DNA of 64,000 nt from Thermobifida halotolerans (GCF_003574835.2 NZ_CP063196.1:5146001-5210000), one strand, 5' to 3'. Counted from the stretch's first letter, positions 26,110 to 34,661 are shown. Numbers and translations: made by a program. Notes: generated from the letters alone by a model not told the origin.

Positions 26110-26133
26110 GCGGGAGCGGGACGCCGCTCCCGC
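26110..26133 (-). terminator. Hairpin after the GDSL-like lipoprotein gene
   Basis: Ten-base perfect arms (GCGGGAGCGG and complement) with a four-base loop, two bases beyond the stop of the lipoprotein gene. A second hairpin (GCCCGCG arms) lies just to the left, toward the convergent ABC-F gene. Confidence 0.7.
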
Positions 26134-26135
26134 GC

Positions 26136-27044
26136 TCAGTCCCGCATCACCTCCTCGACGAGCGCGGCGACCTCCTTCGCCCCCGCCTCGTTGAGCTGGA
26201 CGGCGGGCCCCCGCTCGGTGTCGCACATCCACGTGTACCGGCACACGTTGCGCACGTTGGTCGGCAGTCCGTCCTCGCCGTCCTCGGGAACCTCGAAGTT
26301 CTCCATGTCGAACCGTGTGGCCACGTTCGCCACGGTGATCCCCTCGGCGTTGTAGGCGTCGGTGACCGTGCCGTTGATCGCGGCGAGCATGCCGTTGGTG
26401 TAGTTGGCGGTGTCCTGGTAGGTCCGGTCGTCGTCGTCCTCCGCCGCGACGGCGCTGGTCACCTCCTCGGCCAGGTACATCGCCAGCAGCGGGTTGTAGG
26501 AGGTGACCCCGACGATCTCGACGTCCTCACCGGCGGCGGCACGCAGCCGCTGGGCGATCACCGGGGCGTCCTGCGCGACCTGCTCCAGGTTCTGCGCCAC
26601 GCACTCGCGGTCGATCGCGGTCGTCAGTTCGCCGTCCTCGCCCCGGGCGCACGAGAAGAGGTTGTTGCCGCCGATGTTCACCGTCACCAGCCGCACGCGG
26701 TCCCTGTTCTCCTCCAGGAACGCCTCGGCCGCGGCCAACTGCGAGCCCTCCTCGTACTCGCAGCCCTCGGCGCCGCCGTTGACGAAGGTGGCGGTGTTCT
26801 CACCGGCGCACCCCAGCTTCACGTGCTCCACGCCCGGGGGGTCGTCGGACAGGGACGAGAACACCACGTCGGTGTAGCCCTGCTCGGTCTCGACGGGTTC
26901 GCCCGACTCGTCGGGCTGCACACCGACCGCCAGGCCGTCACCCAGCGACAGGTAGTACTGCGTCTCCGCGTCGCCCGAGCCGCAACCCGAGGCCGTCAGC
27001 GCCACCGCGGCCGCGGCGGCGGGGATCCAGGAAAACCGGCGCAT
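26136..27044 (-). CDS. SGNH/GDSL-fold lipoprotein lacking catalytic residues
   Basis: A 302-residue lipoprotein: signal peptide with lipobox LTASGC (Cys21). The body follows the SGNH hydrolase pattern, with block I YYLSLGDGLAVG, block III NIGGNN, and a closing helix after VQLNEAGAKE. In active relatives block I is GDSL and block V carries Asp..His; here the nucleophile is Gly37 (GGC, one base from Ser AGC) and the His position is Gln (CAG, one base from CAC). It is therefore probably a non-catalytic binding protein. Six cysteines suggest an exported disulfide-bonded fold. Confidence 0.8.
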   Translation of the reverse strand: MRRFSWIPAAAAAVALTASGCGSGDAETQYYLSLGDGLAVGVQPDESGEPVETEQGYTDVVFSSLSDDPPGVEHVKLGCAGENTATFVNGGAEGCEYEEGSQLAAAEAFLEENRDRVRLVTVNIGGNNLFSCARGEDGELTTAIDRECVAQNLEQVAQDAPVIAQRLRAAAGEDVEIVGVTSYNPLLAMYLAEEVTSAVAAEDDDDRTYQDTANYTNGMLAAINGTVTDAYNAEGITVANVATRFDMENFEVPEDGEDGLPTNVRNVCRYTWMCDTERGPAVQLNEAGAKEVAALVEEVMRD

Positions 27045-27230
27045 GTTGTCTCACGTCTCTTCTCTCGCAGGTGAATCGGTTCAGCGAGCCCCCTGCGTAG
27101 CATGCCGGTAACAGACCGCAAAAAGCTAGTCATGGACAGGTCACGACTTCTGTCCGCTACCGGGGACGTGCGGCGCCGCACCACCCGCCGCAGCGCCAGA
27201 AACCCCGAGACGGCCGACGGACCGGACAGG

Positions 27231-27725
27231 TCACTCCGGCCCGTCCAACGGCGCGAGAACCGTCCGCAGCAGCGCGGCCAACCGGGCGCGCTCGGCGCTT
27301 CCGAGCGCGCCCAGCAGCGACTCCTCACAGCGCAGCAGGTCCGCCAGAGCCGCGTCCACCCGCTCCCGACCCTCGTCGGTGAGCCGGACCAGCACCCCCC
27401 GCCGGTCCGCCGGATCGGGAAGCCGACGCACCAACTGGGCCTGGGCCAACCGGTCGATCCGGTTCGTCATGGTCCCCGAGGTCACCAGCGTGGCGCGCAG
27501 CAGGCGTCCCGGACTCAACTCGTAGGGAGCACCGGAGCGACGCAACTCCGCGAGCACGTCGAACTCCCACGGCTCCAGATCGTGCTCGGTGAACACCGAG
27601 CGGCGCGCGCGGTCGAGGTGCCGGGCCAGCCGGGAGACCCGGCTCAGCACCTGGAGCGGCTCCACGTCGAGATCCGGGCGCTCCGCACGCCACGCCTCGA
27701 CCAGACCGTCAACCTCATCACGCAT
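27231..27725 (-). CDS. MarR family transcriptional regulator
   Basis: A 164-residue winged-helix repressor. The core is SVFTEHDLEPWEFDVLAELR, the recognition part TLVTSGTMTNRIDRLAQAQL, and the wing PDPADRRGVLVRLTDEGR. There is no conserved N-terminal Cys of the OhrR kind. A 14-base palindrome sits 15 bases before the start and would allow autoregulation. It is transcribed away from the tetR gene's 3' end in the same direction. Confidence 0.92.
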   Translation of the reverse strand: MRDEVDGLVEAWRAERPDLDVEPLQVLSRVSRLARHLDRARRSVFTEHDLEPWEFDVLAELRRSGAPYELSPGRLLRATLVTSGTMTNRIDRLAQAQLVRRLPDPADRRGVLVRLTDEGRERVDAALADLLRCEESLLGALGSAERARLAALLRTVLAPLDGPE

Positions 27726-27739
27726 ACACCCAGCATATC

Positions 27740-27753
27740 TCTTGATATCAAGA
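27740..27753. promoter_or_regulatory. MarR-type operator
   Basis: TCTTGATATCAAGA, a perfect 14-base palindrome in locally AT-rich DNA 15 bases upstream of the marR start. The sequence resembles sites bound by MarR proteins that use TTGA...TCAA half-sites. Confidence 0.7.
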
Positions 27754-27777
27754 TAACCGGCGGAACGCGGCCGACAC

Positions 27778-28440
27778 TCAGTCCCGCCTGCGCGACCGCG
27801 CCGCGTCCACCCCCGGCTTGGCGTCCAGTCGCGACAGCCCGTTCCACGCCAGGTTCACCAGGTGCGCCGCCACCACCTCACGCTTCGGGCGGCGCACCTC
27901 CAACCACCACTGACCGGTCAACGCGACCATGCCCACCAGCGCCTGCGCGTACAGCGGAGCCAGCTTCGGGTCGTAGCCGCGCGACCGGAACTCCTCCGCC
28001 AGCACGTGCTCCGCCTGGGTGGCGATGTCACTGATCAGACTCGCGAAACTCCCCGTCCCCGAGGCCGCGTGGGAGTCACGCGCCAGGATCCGGAACCCCT
28101 CGCTGTGCTCCTCCACGTACCGCAGCAGCGCCAGAGCGGCGCCCTCCAGCTTCTGCCGCGGACTCCCCTCGACCAGCGCGTCGCTGACCAGGCCGAGCAG
28201 GCACTGCATCTCGCGGTCCACAACAACCGCGTAGACCCCCTCCTTGCCCCCGAAGTGCTCGTACACCACGGGCTTGGAGACCCCGGCGCGGGCCGCGATC
28301 TCCTCCACCGACGTGGCGTCGAAGCCCCGTTCGGCGAACAGTTCCCTGCCGATCGCGAGAAGCTGTTCCCGGCGCTCCTTGCCGGTCATGCGCTGCTTTT
28401 TACGGGCCTTGGGATTCTGTTCGCTCACGGCTTCCATCAT
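27778..28440 (-). CDS. TetR family regulator, desaturase-linked
   Basis: A 220-residue protein with an N-terminal TetR helix-turn-helix (REQLLAIGRELFAERGFDAT, then VSKPVVYEHFGGKEGVYAV) and a helical ligand domain. It starts 11 bases after the desaturase stop on the same strand, so the two form an operon. TetR proteins beside desaturases typically sense acyl-CoA or fatty acid. ATG 28440 or 28437 is possible; GTG 28428 with GGAAG close upstream is a shorter option. Confidence 0.9.
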   Translation of the reverse strand: MMEAVSEQNPKARKKQRMTGKERREQLLAIGRELFAERGFDATSVEEIAARAGVSKPVVYEHFGGKEGVYAVVVDREMQCLLGLVSDALVEGSPRQKLEGAALALLRYVEEHSEGFRILARDSHAASGTGSFASLISDIATQAEHVLAEEFRSRGYDPKLAPLYAQALVGMVALTGQWWLEVRRPKREVVAAHLVNLAWNGLSRLDAKPGVDAARSRRRD

Positions 28441-28451
28441 GGCCGATTCGG

Positions 28452-29408
28452 TCAGGCCGCAACACGCTTGGCGGCCAGCCGCTCGGGGTCGGGCCAGCGC
28501 ACCTTGGTGGCCCACCCCAGCTTCTCGAAGGCCCAGATGATCCGGGCCGAGATGTCGATCTGCCCCTTGAGCACCCCGTGCCGCGCGCAGGTGGGGTCGG
28601 CGTGGTGCAGGTTGTGCCAGGACTCCCCGAAGGACGGGATCGCCAGCCACCACACGTTGCGGGATCGGTCGCGCACAGAGAAGTTCTCCTCGCCGATGGT
28701 GTGGCAGATGGAGTTCACCGACCAGGTGATGTGGTGCAGCACCGCGACGCGCACCAGGCTCGCCCAGAAGAACGCGGTGAACGCGCCCCACCACGACATG
28801 GTCACCAGGCCGCCGATCACCGGCGGGATCAGCAGCGAGGCGAGCACGAACACCCAGAAGTACCGGTCGATGCGGACCAGGTCCCTGTCCTTGAGCAGGT
28901 CCGGGGCGAACCGCTTGGGCGAGGTCTTCTGCTCGTCCAGGAACAGCCACCCCATGTGCGCGTAGAACATGCCCTTGGCCACCGAGCGCCAGTCGTCGCC
29001 GAACCGCCACGGCGAGTGCGGGTCGCCCTCGTGGTCGGAGTACTTGTGGTGGCGGCGGTGGTCGGCCACCCACTTGATGACCCCGCCCTCGATCGCCATG
29101 GACCCGGCGACCGCCAGCGCGATCTTCAGCGGGCGGTTGGCCCGGAACGAGCCGTGGGTGAACAGGCGGTGGTAGCCCACCGTGACGCCCAGCCCGCTGA
29201 TGAGGTAGAAGGCCACGCCGATGATGACGTCGGTCCAGGTCAGTCCCCACCCCCAGGCGAAGGGCACCGCGGCGGCGACCGCCAGCAGCGGGATGAGGAC
29301 GAAGGCGAAGACGGTGTAGCGCTCGGTCCTGCTGCGCTTCTCCTCCAGGATCTCCGGCTCGGGAGCCGGTCTTGCCTTCTGGAGCAGTTTCTCGGATGTC
29401 GCGGACAT
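28452..29408 (-). CDS. Acyl-CoA/fatty acid desaturase (delta-9 type)
   Basis: Introduces a double bond into long acyl chains at the membrane, using a di-iron centre. The 318-residue protein has the three histidine boxes HRLFTH, HRRHH and HNLHH, with two pairs of membrane helices between them, and the DHEGDPHSPW segment common in the delta-9 group. ATG 29408 is preceded by GAGGTGGG. An 18-base palindrome lies 187 bases upstream. It is co-transcribed with the tetR gene, which suggests feedback on membrane fluidity. Confidence 0.94.
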   Translation of the reverse strand: MSATSEKLLQKARPAPEPEILEEKRSRTERYTVFAFVLIPLLAVAAAVPFAWGWGLTWTDVIIGVAFYLISGLGVTVGYHRLFTHGSFRANRPLKIALAVAGSMAIEGGVIKWVADHRRHHKYSDHEGDPHSPWRFGDDWRSVAKGMFYAHMGWLFLDEQKTSPKRFAPDLLKDRDLVRIDRYFWVFVLASLLIPPVIGGLVTMSWWGAFTAFFWASLVRVAVLHHITWSVNSICHTIGEENFSVRDRSRNVWWLAIPSFGESWHNLHHADPTCARHGVLKGQIDISARIIWAFEKLGWATKVRWPDPERLAAKRVAA

Positions 29409-29594
29409 TGCCCACCTCGTTCTGGATGGCCGTACGGATTGGAAGGGAGCCCCCGGACGGACGGCCCGCCCGTGGGCGGGACCGGCCGCACCCCACCTCA
29501 CCAGGCGAATCCTGGTCGAAAGGGCGGATGGACGGACGCGCAGGACCGCCACCCGACCACCGGCGGTCGGACAACCTATGCCTACGTAACCGTA

Positions 29595-29612
29595 ACCTAC
29601 GGCACCGTAGGT
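29595..29612. promoter_or_regulatory. Palindromic operator upstream of the desaturase operon
   Basis: ACCTACGGCACCGTAGGT: eight-base perfect arms around CA. A further related half-site (CCTACGTAACCGTAA) lies immediately before it. It lies in the 381-base region between the desaturase and the divergent HTH gene; a site for the operon's TetR protein is inference. Confidence 0.6.
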
Positions 29613-29789
29613 CTGGCAAGGGTGAGGAGCCCGTGATTCTCGAATACGCGCCCCCTACCCCGGCCACCAGGGAAGATGCGGCAGAAAGTGTCACCGGAGC
29701 GGCAGAGGTCGCTTACTCGGACAGATTCCGCCTGTGGACAACTCCCGAGAGCCCGGCGACGGGTCGCGGCGCCCCGCCAGGCTGGGCAC

Positions 29790-30713
29790 ATGACACAGAA
29801 CAGACGTTCGAACGCCGACGGTGACGACTCCCTCCGCGCCCGCGTGCTCGACCTGCGCGAGCGGGGCTGGAGCAACCCCGACATCCGCGCCGAACTGGGG
29901 CTGAGCGGCTGGAAGCTCACCCAGCTCCTCCAGGGCCACGTCGAGCCCGCGCACGCCAACCTCGCCAACCGGGCCAGGACCGAACTGCGCGCCCAGGCCC
30001 GCGACCTGCGCGAGCAGGGTTGGAGCTACGACGCGACCGCCCGCAGGCTCCGGGTCTCCAAGAGCAGCCTGTCCGTCTGGCTGCGCGACCTGCCGAAGCC
30101 GGAGACGTACCATCCGGGCGAACCCCCCGAAGGATCGGGGATGACTCCGCAGGAGTGGGCGGAGCACTGCGCTCACCGACAGGAGCGCTACCGCCGACGC
30201 AAGGCGGAGGAGCGCCGCGCCCAGGTGGTCGAGGCAGCCAAGGAGATCGGCGAGTTGACCGACCGCGAACTCCTGATCGCGGGGGCGATCGCCTACTGGT
30301 GCGAAGGCTCCAAGAGTAAGCCGTGGCGGCGGCAGGGGGAGGTTGTCTTCGTCAACAGCGATCCCCACCTGGTCCGGATGTTCCTGCGCTTTCTCGAACT
30401 GTGCGGGTGGAGCCGCGACGAGGTGACGTTTCGGCTGAGCATCCACGAGAACGCGGACGTCGAGGACGCCACCCGGTTCTGGTCCGAGGTGGTCGGCGTA
30501 CCGCCGGAGCGGTTCCGCAGGCCCACGCTCAAGAAGCACAATCCCAGGACCGTCCGGAAGAAGACCGGCGACCACTACCACGGCAGCCTGGTTCTTTACG
30601 CACAGAAGAGTTCGAGGCTCTACCGCCGGTTCGAGGGATGGGCCAGGGCGGTCATGCAGGGGACGGAGGAGGCGGTGACCGAGATCGAGAACACCGAGGA
30701 GCCGCCCTGGTAG
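29790..30713 (+). CDS. HTH protein with LAGLIDADG-like C-terminal domain
   Basis: A 307-residue protein. The first 110 residues hold two homeodomain-like helix-turn-helix units, each starting with (R)xLRExGWS and ending in a recognition helix (SKSSLSVWLRDL). After a charged helix, residues 165-300 contain ELLIAGAIAYWCEGSKSK, FVNSDPHLVRMFLRFL and FRLSIHENADVEDA. That pattern resembles a homing-endonuclease-like fold found in many Streptomyces hypotheticals, but catalytic activity is uncertain. It lies just upstream of a tRNA gene. ATG 29790 is chosen as start; upstream residues in frame are not conserved-looking. Confidence 0.7.
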   Translation: MTQNRRSNADGDDSLRARVLDLRERGWSNPDIRAELGLSGWKLTQLLQGHVEPAHANLANRARTELRAQARDLREQGWSYDATARRLRVSKSSLSVWLRDLPKPETYHPGEPPEGSGMTPQEWAEHCAHRQERYRRRKAEERRAQVVEAAKEIGELTDRELLIAGAIAYWCEGSKSKPWRRQGEVVFVNSDPHLVRMFLRFLELCGWSRDEVTFRLSIHENADVEDATRFWSEVVGVPPERFRRPTLKKHNPRTVRKKTGDHYHGSLVLYAQKSSRLYRRFEGWARAVMQGTEEAVTEIENTEEPPW

Positions 30714-30898
30714 CGGGCTGCTGAGGGGGCGTTGCTGAGGGGGCGGGGAGAACGGCAGGGCACCCGCTCCCCGGCCGACAGCCACACAACCGAGATGCTT
30801 CCGAAAGCGGGAGACGTTAAGGTGGCGGTAGAAGAAGTTGGTGGGTTCCACATCCACGGATGTGTGAGTGTGCGACGCTGTCCTCCAGCGGCCTGCCA

Positions 30899-30970
30899 TC
30901 CCGGATGATGTAATTGGAAGCATGCGGGGTTTTGGTCCCCGTCGTCCAGGTTCGAGTCCTGGTCCGGGAG
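30899..30970 (+). tRNA. tRNA-Gln (anticodon UUG)
   Basis: Folds as a full cloverleaf: acceptor TCCCGGA with TCCGGGA, D stem ATGT/GCAT, anticodon stem CGGGG/CCCCG closing the loop TTTTGGT (anticodon TTG), and T stem CCAGG/CCTGG around TTCGAGT. Discriminator G; CCA is not encoded. Confidence 0.95.
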
Positions 30971-30999
30971 CACCCTTCACTGACCAGCGGAAACGCCTT

Positions 31000-31051
31000 C
31001 AGTGGGAAACTTCATAAAACGGACATCGGGGTTCGAGTCCCAGTGGCTCGG
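31000..31051 (+). other. tRNA-like 3' fragment
   Basis: Contains a T-arm-like CGGGGTTCGAGTCCCAG with a TTCGAGT loop, followed by an acceptor-like GTGGCTCG, and preceded by TTCATAA, which resembles an anticodon loop. No matching 5' half is found. It lies 30 bases after tRNA-Gln and may be a remnant of a second tRNA or of an integration event. The rest of 30971-31299 holds no gene that I can support. Confidence 0.4.
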
Positions 31052-31299
31052 GCCCCGTTCCCGTCCTGCGGGCGCCGTCCTGTCGGCCGTGACCCGCCCT
31101 CCGAGGTGCTCCGGAGCGCCCCTCAGCCCGGATGTATGCTGCCTGTGTCGGCCCAGGACGTGAGTTCAGCATGCCCTGACGGGCCCTTCTTCGCCGTTTC
31201 GCCGACACCGCGTGTCGAGCACGGGGCCGCTGACCGCCGCGTATCGAACGCACAACACCCATCCGGTTCATCCGCCAGCGACATGAGGAGTCGCCGCCA

Positions 31300-32754
31300 G
31301 TGAGCGCGAGCCGTCCAGCTGCTGTCATCGTCCTTGCGGCGGGCGAGGGCACCCGCATGAAGTCCAGGCGTCCCAAGGTCCTCCACGAGATCTGCGGGCG
31401 GAGCCTGCTGGGACACGTCCTCGCCGCCGCCGCCGAACTCGAACCCGAACGCACCGTCGTGGTCGTGGGCCACGCCCGCGAGCAGGTGACCGAGCACCTC
31501 AAGGCCATCACCCCGGACGCCGTCACCGCCGTCCAGGAGGAGCAGAACGGCACCGGCCACGCCGTGCGCATGGCCGTCGAGGCGCTGCGCGCCCAGGGCG
31601 TCGAACTCTCCGGCACGGTTGTTCTCACCTGCGGCGACACCCCGTTGCTGCGCGGAGAGACACTGCGCGGCCTGGTCACCGCGCACGAGGAGGCGGGCAA
31701 CGCCGTCACCGTCCTGTCGGCCCGCGTGCCCGACCCCACCGGCTACGGCCGGGTGGTGCGCGACGCCGACGGCGTCTTCACCGCGATCGTCGAGCACGCC
31801 GACGCCACCGAGGCCCAGCGCGCGGTCGACGAGATCAACTCCGGCATGTACGCCTTCGACGGCGCGCTGCTGTCGCAGGTGGTCCACCGGCTCTCGGCGG
31901 ACAACGCCAAGGGCGAGGAGTACATCACCGACGCGGTGGCCCTGCTGCGCGGCGACGGCCACCGGGTGGGCGCCCACACCGCCTCCGACCGGACCGAGGT
32001 CGAGGGGGTCAACGACCGGGTGCAGCTCGCCGAGGCGCGCCGCCTGCTCAACGCCCGCCTGCTGGAGCGGCTCATGCGCGGCGGCGCCACCGTGGTCGAC
32101 CCGGCCTCCACGTGGGTGGACGTCGACGTCGAGGCGGGGCGCGACGCGGTGATCGAGCCGCAGACCCAGTTGCAGGGGCGCACCGTCGTCGGGGAGGGCG
32201 CCCAGGTGGGTCCCTCCACGGTGCTGTGCGACACCGAGGTGGGGGAAGGCGCCGCCGTCTCGCACACGGTCGCCCGCGAGGCGGTGATCGGCGCGGAGGT
32301 CACGGTGGGGCCCTACGCCTACCTGCGCCCCGGCGCGCGGCTGGAGCGCGGGGTCAAGGTCGGCACCTACGTCGAGGTGAAGAACTCGGTGGTGGGCGAG
32401 GGGTCCAAGGTGCCGCACCTGACCTACGTGGGCGACGCCGACATCGGCCGGGGGGTCAACATCGGGGCGTCGTCGGTGTTCGTCAACTACGACGGCGTGA
32501 ACAAGCACCGCACCGTGATCGGGGACCACGCGCGGACCGGCAGCGACAACATGTTCGTGGCTCCGGTGCGGGTGGGCGACGGAGCCTACACGGGTGCGGG
32601 CACGGTGGTGCGCGAGGACGTGCCGCCGGGGGCGCTGGCGGTGTCGGCGGGTTCCCAGCGCAACATCGAGGGCTGGGTGGAGCGCAAACGTCCGGGTACT
32701 CCGTCGGCGCAGGCCGCGGAGCGGGCCCGGGCCGGCTCGGAGGAGGATCGGTGA
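31300..32754 (+). CDS. glmU: Bifunctional GlcNAc-1-P uridyltransferase / GlcN-1-P acetyltransferase
   Basis: Makes UDP-GlcNAc, the precursor of peptidoglycan and other glycans. The 484-residue protein begins with the pyrophosphorylase motif VIVLAAGEGTRMKSRRPKVL and ends with a left-handed beta-helix of hexapeptide repeats (for example VKVGTYVEVKNSVVGEGSKV). The acetyltransferase His-containing loop reads HLTYVGDADIG and the NYDGVNKHRT segment is intact. GTG 31300 has AGGAG upstream. It is transcribed towards prs, as is usual. Confidence 0.97.
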   Translation: MSASRPAAVIVLAAGEGTRMKSRRPKVLHEICGRSLLGHVLAAAAELEPERTVVVVGHAREQVTEHLKAITPDAVTAVQEEQNGTGHAVRMAVEALRAQGVELSGTVVLTCGDTPLLRGETLRGLVTAHEEAGNAVTVLSARVPDPTGYGRVVRDADGVFTAIVEHADATEAQRAVDEINSGMYAFDGALLSQVVHRLSADNAKGEEYITDAVALLRGDGHRVGAHTASDRTEVEGVNDRVQLAEARRLLNARLLERLMRGGATVVDPASTWVDVDVEAGRDAVIEPQTQLQGRTVVGEGAQVGPSTVLCDTEVGEGAAVSHTVAREAVIGAEVTVGPYAYLRPGARLERGVKVGTYVEVKNSVVGEGSKVPHLTYVGDADIGRGVNIGASSVFVNYDGVNKHRTVIGDHARTGSDNMFVAPVRVGDGAYTGAGTVVREDVPPGALAVSAGSQRNIEGWVERKRPGTPSAQAAERARAGSEEDR

Positions 32755-32835
32755 GCGCGGCGCTGGCGCGTCTGGCTCCGGACGGGCTTCCGGGCAGGCG
32801 AAGAGAGAACAACCGGAACTATGGGGGATGTTAAC

Positions 32836-33804
32836 GTGACCGGCATGAAAGCCGCGGGTCAGAAAAAACTCATGCTCTTCTCGGGGCGCACCCATCCCGA
32901 TCTCGCGGAGGAGGTCGCGGCGGAGTTGGGTATCCAGGTGGTTCCCACCAGGTTCCAGGACTTCGCCAACGGGGAGATCTTCGTCCGCTACCTGGAGTCG
33001 GTGCGGGGCAGCGACGCCTTTGTCATCCAGTGCCACTCCGATCCGATCAACAAGTCCATCATGGAGCAGCTGATCATGGTGGACGCGCTGAAGCGGGCCT
33101 CGGCCAAGCGCATCACCGTGGTCACGCCGTTCTTCGGCTACGCGCGGCAGGACAAGAAGCACCGCGGTCGGGAGCCGATCTCGGCCCGGCTGATCACGGA
33201 CCTGTTCAAGACCGCGGGCGCGGACCGGTTGATGGCGGTGGACCTGCACACCGACCAGATCCAGGGATTCTTCGACGGTCCGGTCGACCACCTGTTCGCG
33301 CTTCCCCTCCTGGCCGACTACGTGGCGGCGAACGTGGACCTGAGCAACGCGACCGTGGTGTCGCCGGACTCGGGCCGGGTGCGTACGGCCGACCGGTGGG
33401 CCGACCGGCTGGGGACGCCGCTGGCGATCGTCCACAAGCGGCGCGACCCGGACGTGGCCAACGAGGTGCGGGTGCACGAGGTCGTCGGTGAGGTGCGGGG
33501 GCGCACCTGTGTCCTGGTGGACGACATGATCGACACGGCGGGCACCATCGTGAAGGCGGCGGACGCCCTGTTCGAGCAGGGCGCGGCGAAGGTGATCGCG
33601 GCGGCGACGCACGGGGTGCTGTCGGGGCCCGCGGTGGACCGGCTGTGTGACTCGCGGATCTCCGAGGTGGTGATCACCAACTCGCTGCCGATCCCCAAGG
33701 ACCGCCAGTTCGACAAGCTGACGCAGTTGTCGATCGCGCCGATGGTGGCCCGTGCGGTCAACGAGGTCTTCAGTGACGGTTCGGTGACGAGCCTGTTCGA
33801 GTGA
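32836..33804 (+). CDS. prs: Ribose-phosphate pyrophosphokinase
   Basis: Makes PRPP for nucleotide, His and Trp synthesis. The 322-residue class I enzyme has the regulatory flexible loop (GYARQDKKHRGREP), the metal site VDLHTDQIQGFF and the PRPP loop CVLVDDMIDTAGT. GTG 32836 is chosen because GGGGGA lies six bases upstream and the protein then begins VTGMKAAGQKKLML, like its relatives; ATG 32821 would add five residues. Confidence 0.97.
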   Translation: MTGMKAAGQKKLMLFSGRTHPDLAEEVAAELGIQVVPTRFQDFANGEIFVRYLESVRGSDAFVIQCHSDPINKSIMEQLIMVDALKRASAKRITVVTPFFGYARQDKKHRGREPISARLITDLFKTAGADRLMAVDLHTDQIQGFFDGPVDHLFALPLLADYVAANVDLSNATVVSPDSGRVRTADRWADRLGTPLAIVHKRRDPDVANEVRVHEVVGEVRGRTCVLVDDMIDTAGTIVKAADALFEQGAAKVIAAATHGVLSGPAVDRLCDSRISEVVITNSLPIPKDRQFDKLTQLSIAPMVARAVNEVFSDGSVTSLFE

Positions 33805-33815
33805 TTCGCGCGGGT

Positions 33816-33848
33816 GCCGGTCAGCGGGCGCCGGGTTCGCTGACCGGC
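33816..33848 (+). terminator. Hairpin after prs
   Basis: Eleven-base perfect arms (GCCGGTCAGCG and complement) with an eleven-base loop, 12 bases after the prs stop. No T-tract follows. Confidence 0.75.
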
Positions 33849-33889
33849 CTGCCGTGCGCGAGGTGTCGGGCGAGCCGTTAGACTGCTAT

Positions 33890-34053
33890 GAGCTTCCCCG
33901 CGTCCGCGGGGCGATCTCCGTGCTCGCGCGGGCCGCTTGGCAGTGGCACGGCGAGATCGTGTGTGTTCCCCGCGTGGGTGGGGTTTCCCGCTGGTATGGA
34001 GCGGGGCTGTTTTTCGTAGAGGCCGTGTCTCCCCGTCGTTGCGGGGGATGATC
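33890..34053. repeat. Three CRISPR-repeat-like hairpin units upstream of rplY
   Basis: Three units share a CCCCG...CGGGG hairpin with TGATCC-like tails: near 33890 (CTTCCCCGCGTCCGCGGGG), 33963 (GTGTTCCCCGCGTGGGTGGG) and 34025 (CTCCCCGTCGTTGCGGGGG, then ATGATCC). Their CCCCG cores are 72 and 63 bases apart. They resemble type I-E repeats but are divergent and unevenly spaced, and no cas gene is near. They fill the leader of rplY. Confidence 0.35.
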
Positions 34054-34070
34054 CACCAAGGAGTTTCGTC

Positions 34071-34661
34071 GTGTCCGAGGTACGTATCGCTGCCGAGCCG
34101 CGCACCGAGTTCGGTAAGGGCGCCGCGCGCCGCGCCCGTCGCGCGGGCAAGGTGCCGGCCGTCCTCTACGGCCACGGCACCGCCCCCCGCCACATCAATC
34201 TGCCGGGCCACGATCTGATGCTCGCTCTGAAGACCCCGAACGTGCTGCTGCGCCTGGAGGGCGTCGAGGGTGGAAACAACCTCGTGCTTCCCAAGAGCGT
34301 GCAGCGTGACGCGATCAAGGGGTTCCTGGAGCACGTGGACCTGCTGGTGGTGGAGAAGGGCGAGAAGGTCGCGGTTGAGATCCCGGTGACGGTGACCGGT
34401 GACGTCGCCGCCGGTGGGGTCGTCAACCAGGAGCTGGTGCAGGTCGAGGTGTTGACGGAGGCCACCCACATTCCCGAGGGGGTCGAGGTGGACGTGACCG
34501 GTCTTGAGGCCGGTACGCACATCACCGCGGGTGAGCTGAAGCTGCCCGCGGGGACCGAGCTGTCCACGGCCGCCGACACGATCGTGCTGACCGTGTCGGC
34601 GGATGTCGTCGCGGAGGCCGCCGCCGAGGAGGCGGCCGAGGGCGGGGCCGCCGCGGAGTAG
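34071..34661 (+). CDS. rplY: Ribosomal protein bL25 (Ctc/TL5 type)
   Basis: Binds 5S rRNA in the large subunit. The 196-residue protein has the L25 domain (EPRTEFGKGAARRARRAGKV, then VPAVLYGHGTAPRHI) and the C-terminal Ctc extension of about 100 residues, ending in an Ala/Glu-rich tail. GTG 34071 has AAGGAG seven bases upstream. It is followed closely by pth, the usual actinobacterial order. Confidence 0.96.
   Translation: MSEVRIAAEPRTEFGKGAARRARRAGKVPAVLYGHGTAPRHINLPGHDLMLALKTPNVLLRLEGVEGGNNLVLPKSVQRDAIKGFLEHVDLLVVEKGEKVAVEIPVTVTGDVAAGGVVNQELVQVEVLTEATHIPEGVEVDVTGLEAGTHITAGELKLPAGTELSTAADTIVLTVSADVVAEAAAEEAAEGGAAAE

Noticed and set aside
33890-34053. A functional CRISPR array before rplY
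   Set aside because: Only three divergent units with uneven spacing and no cas genes, so it is listed only as a repeat-like feature.
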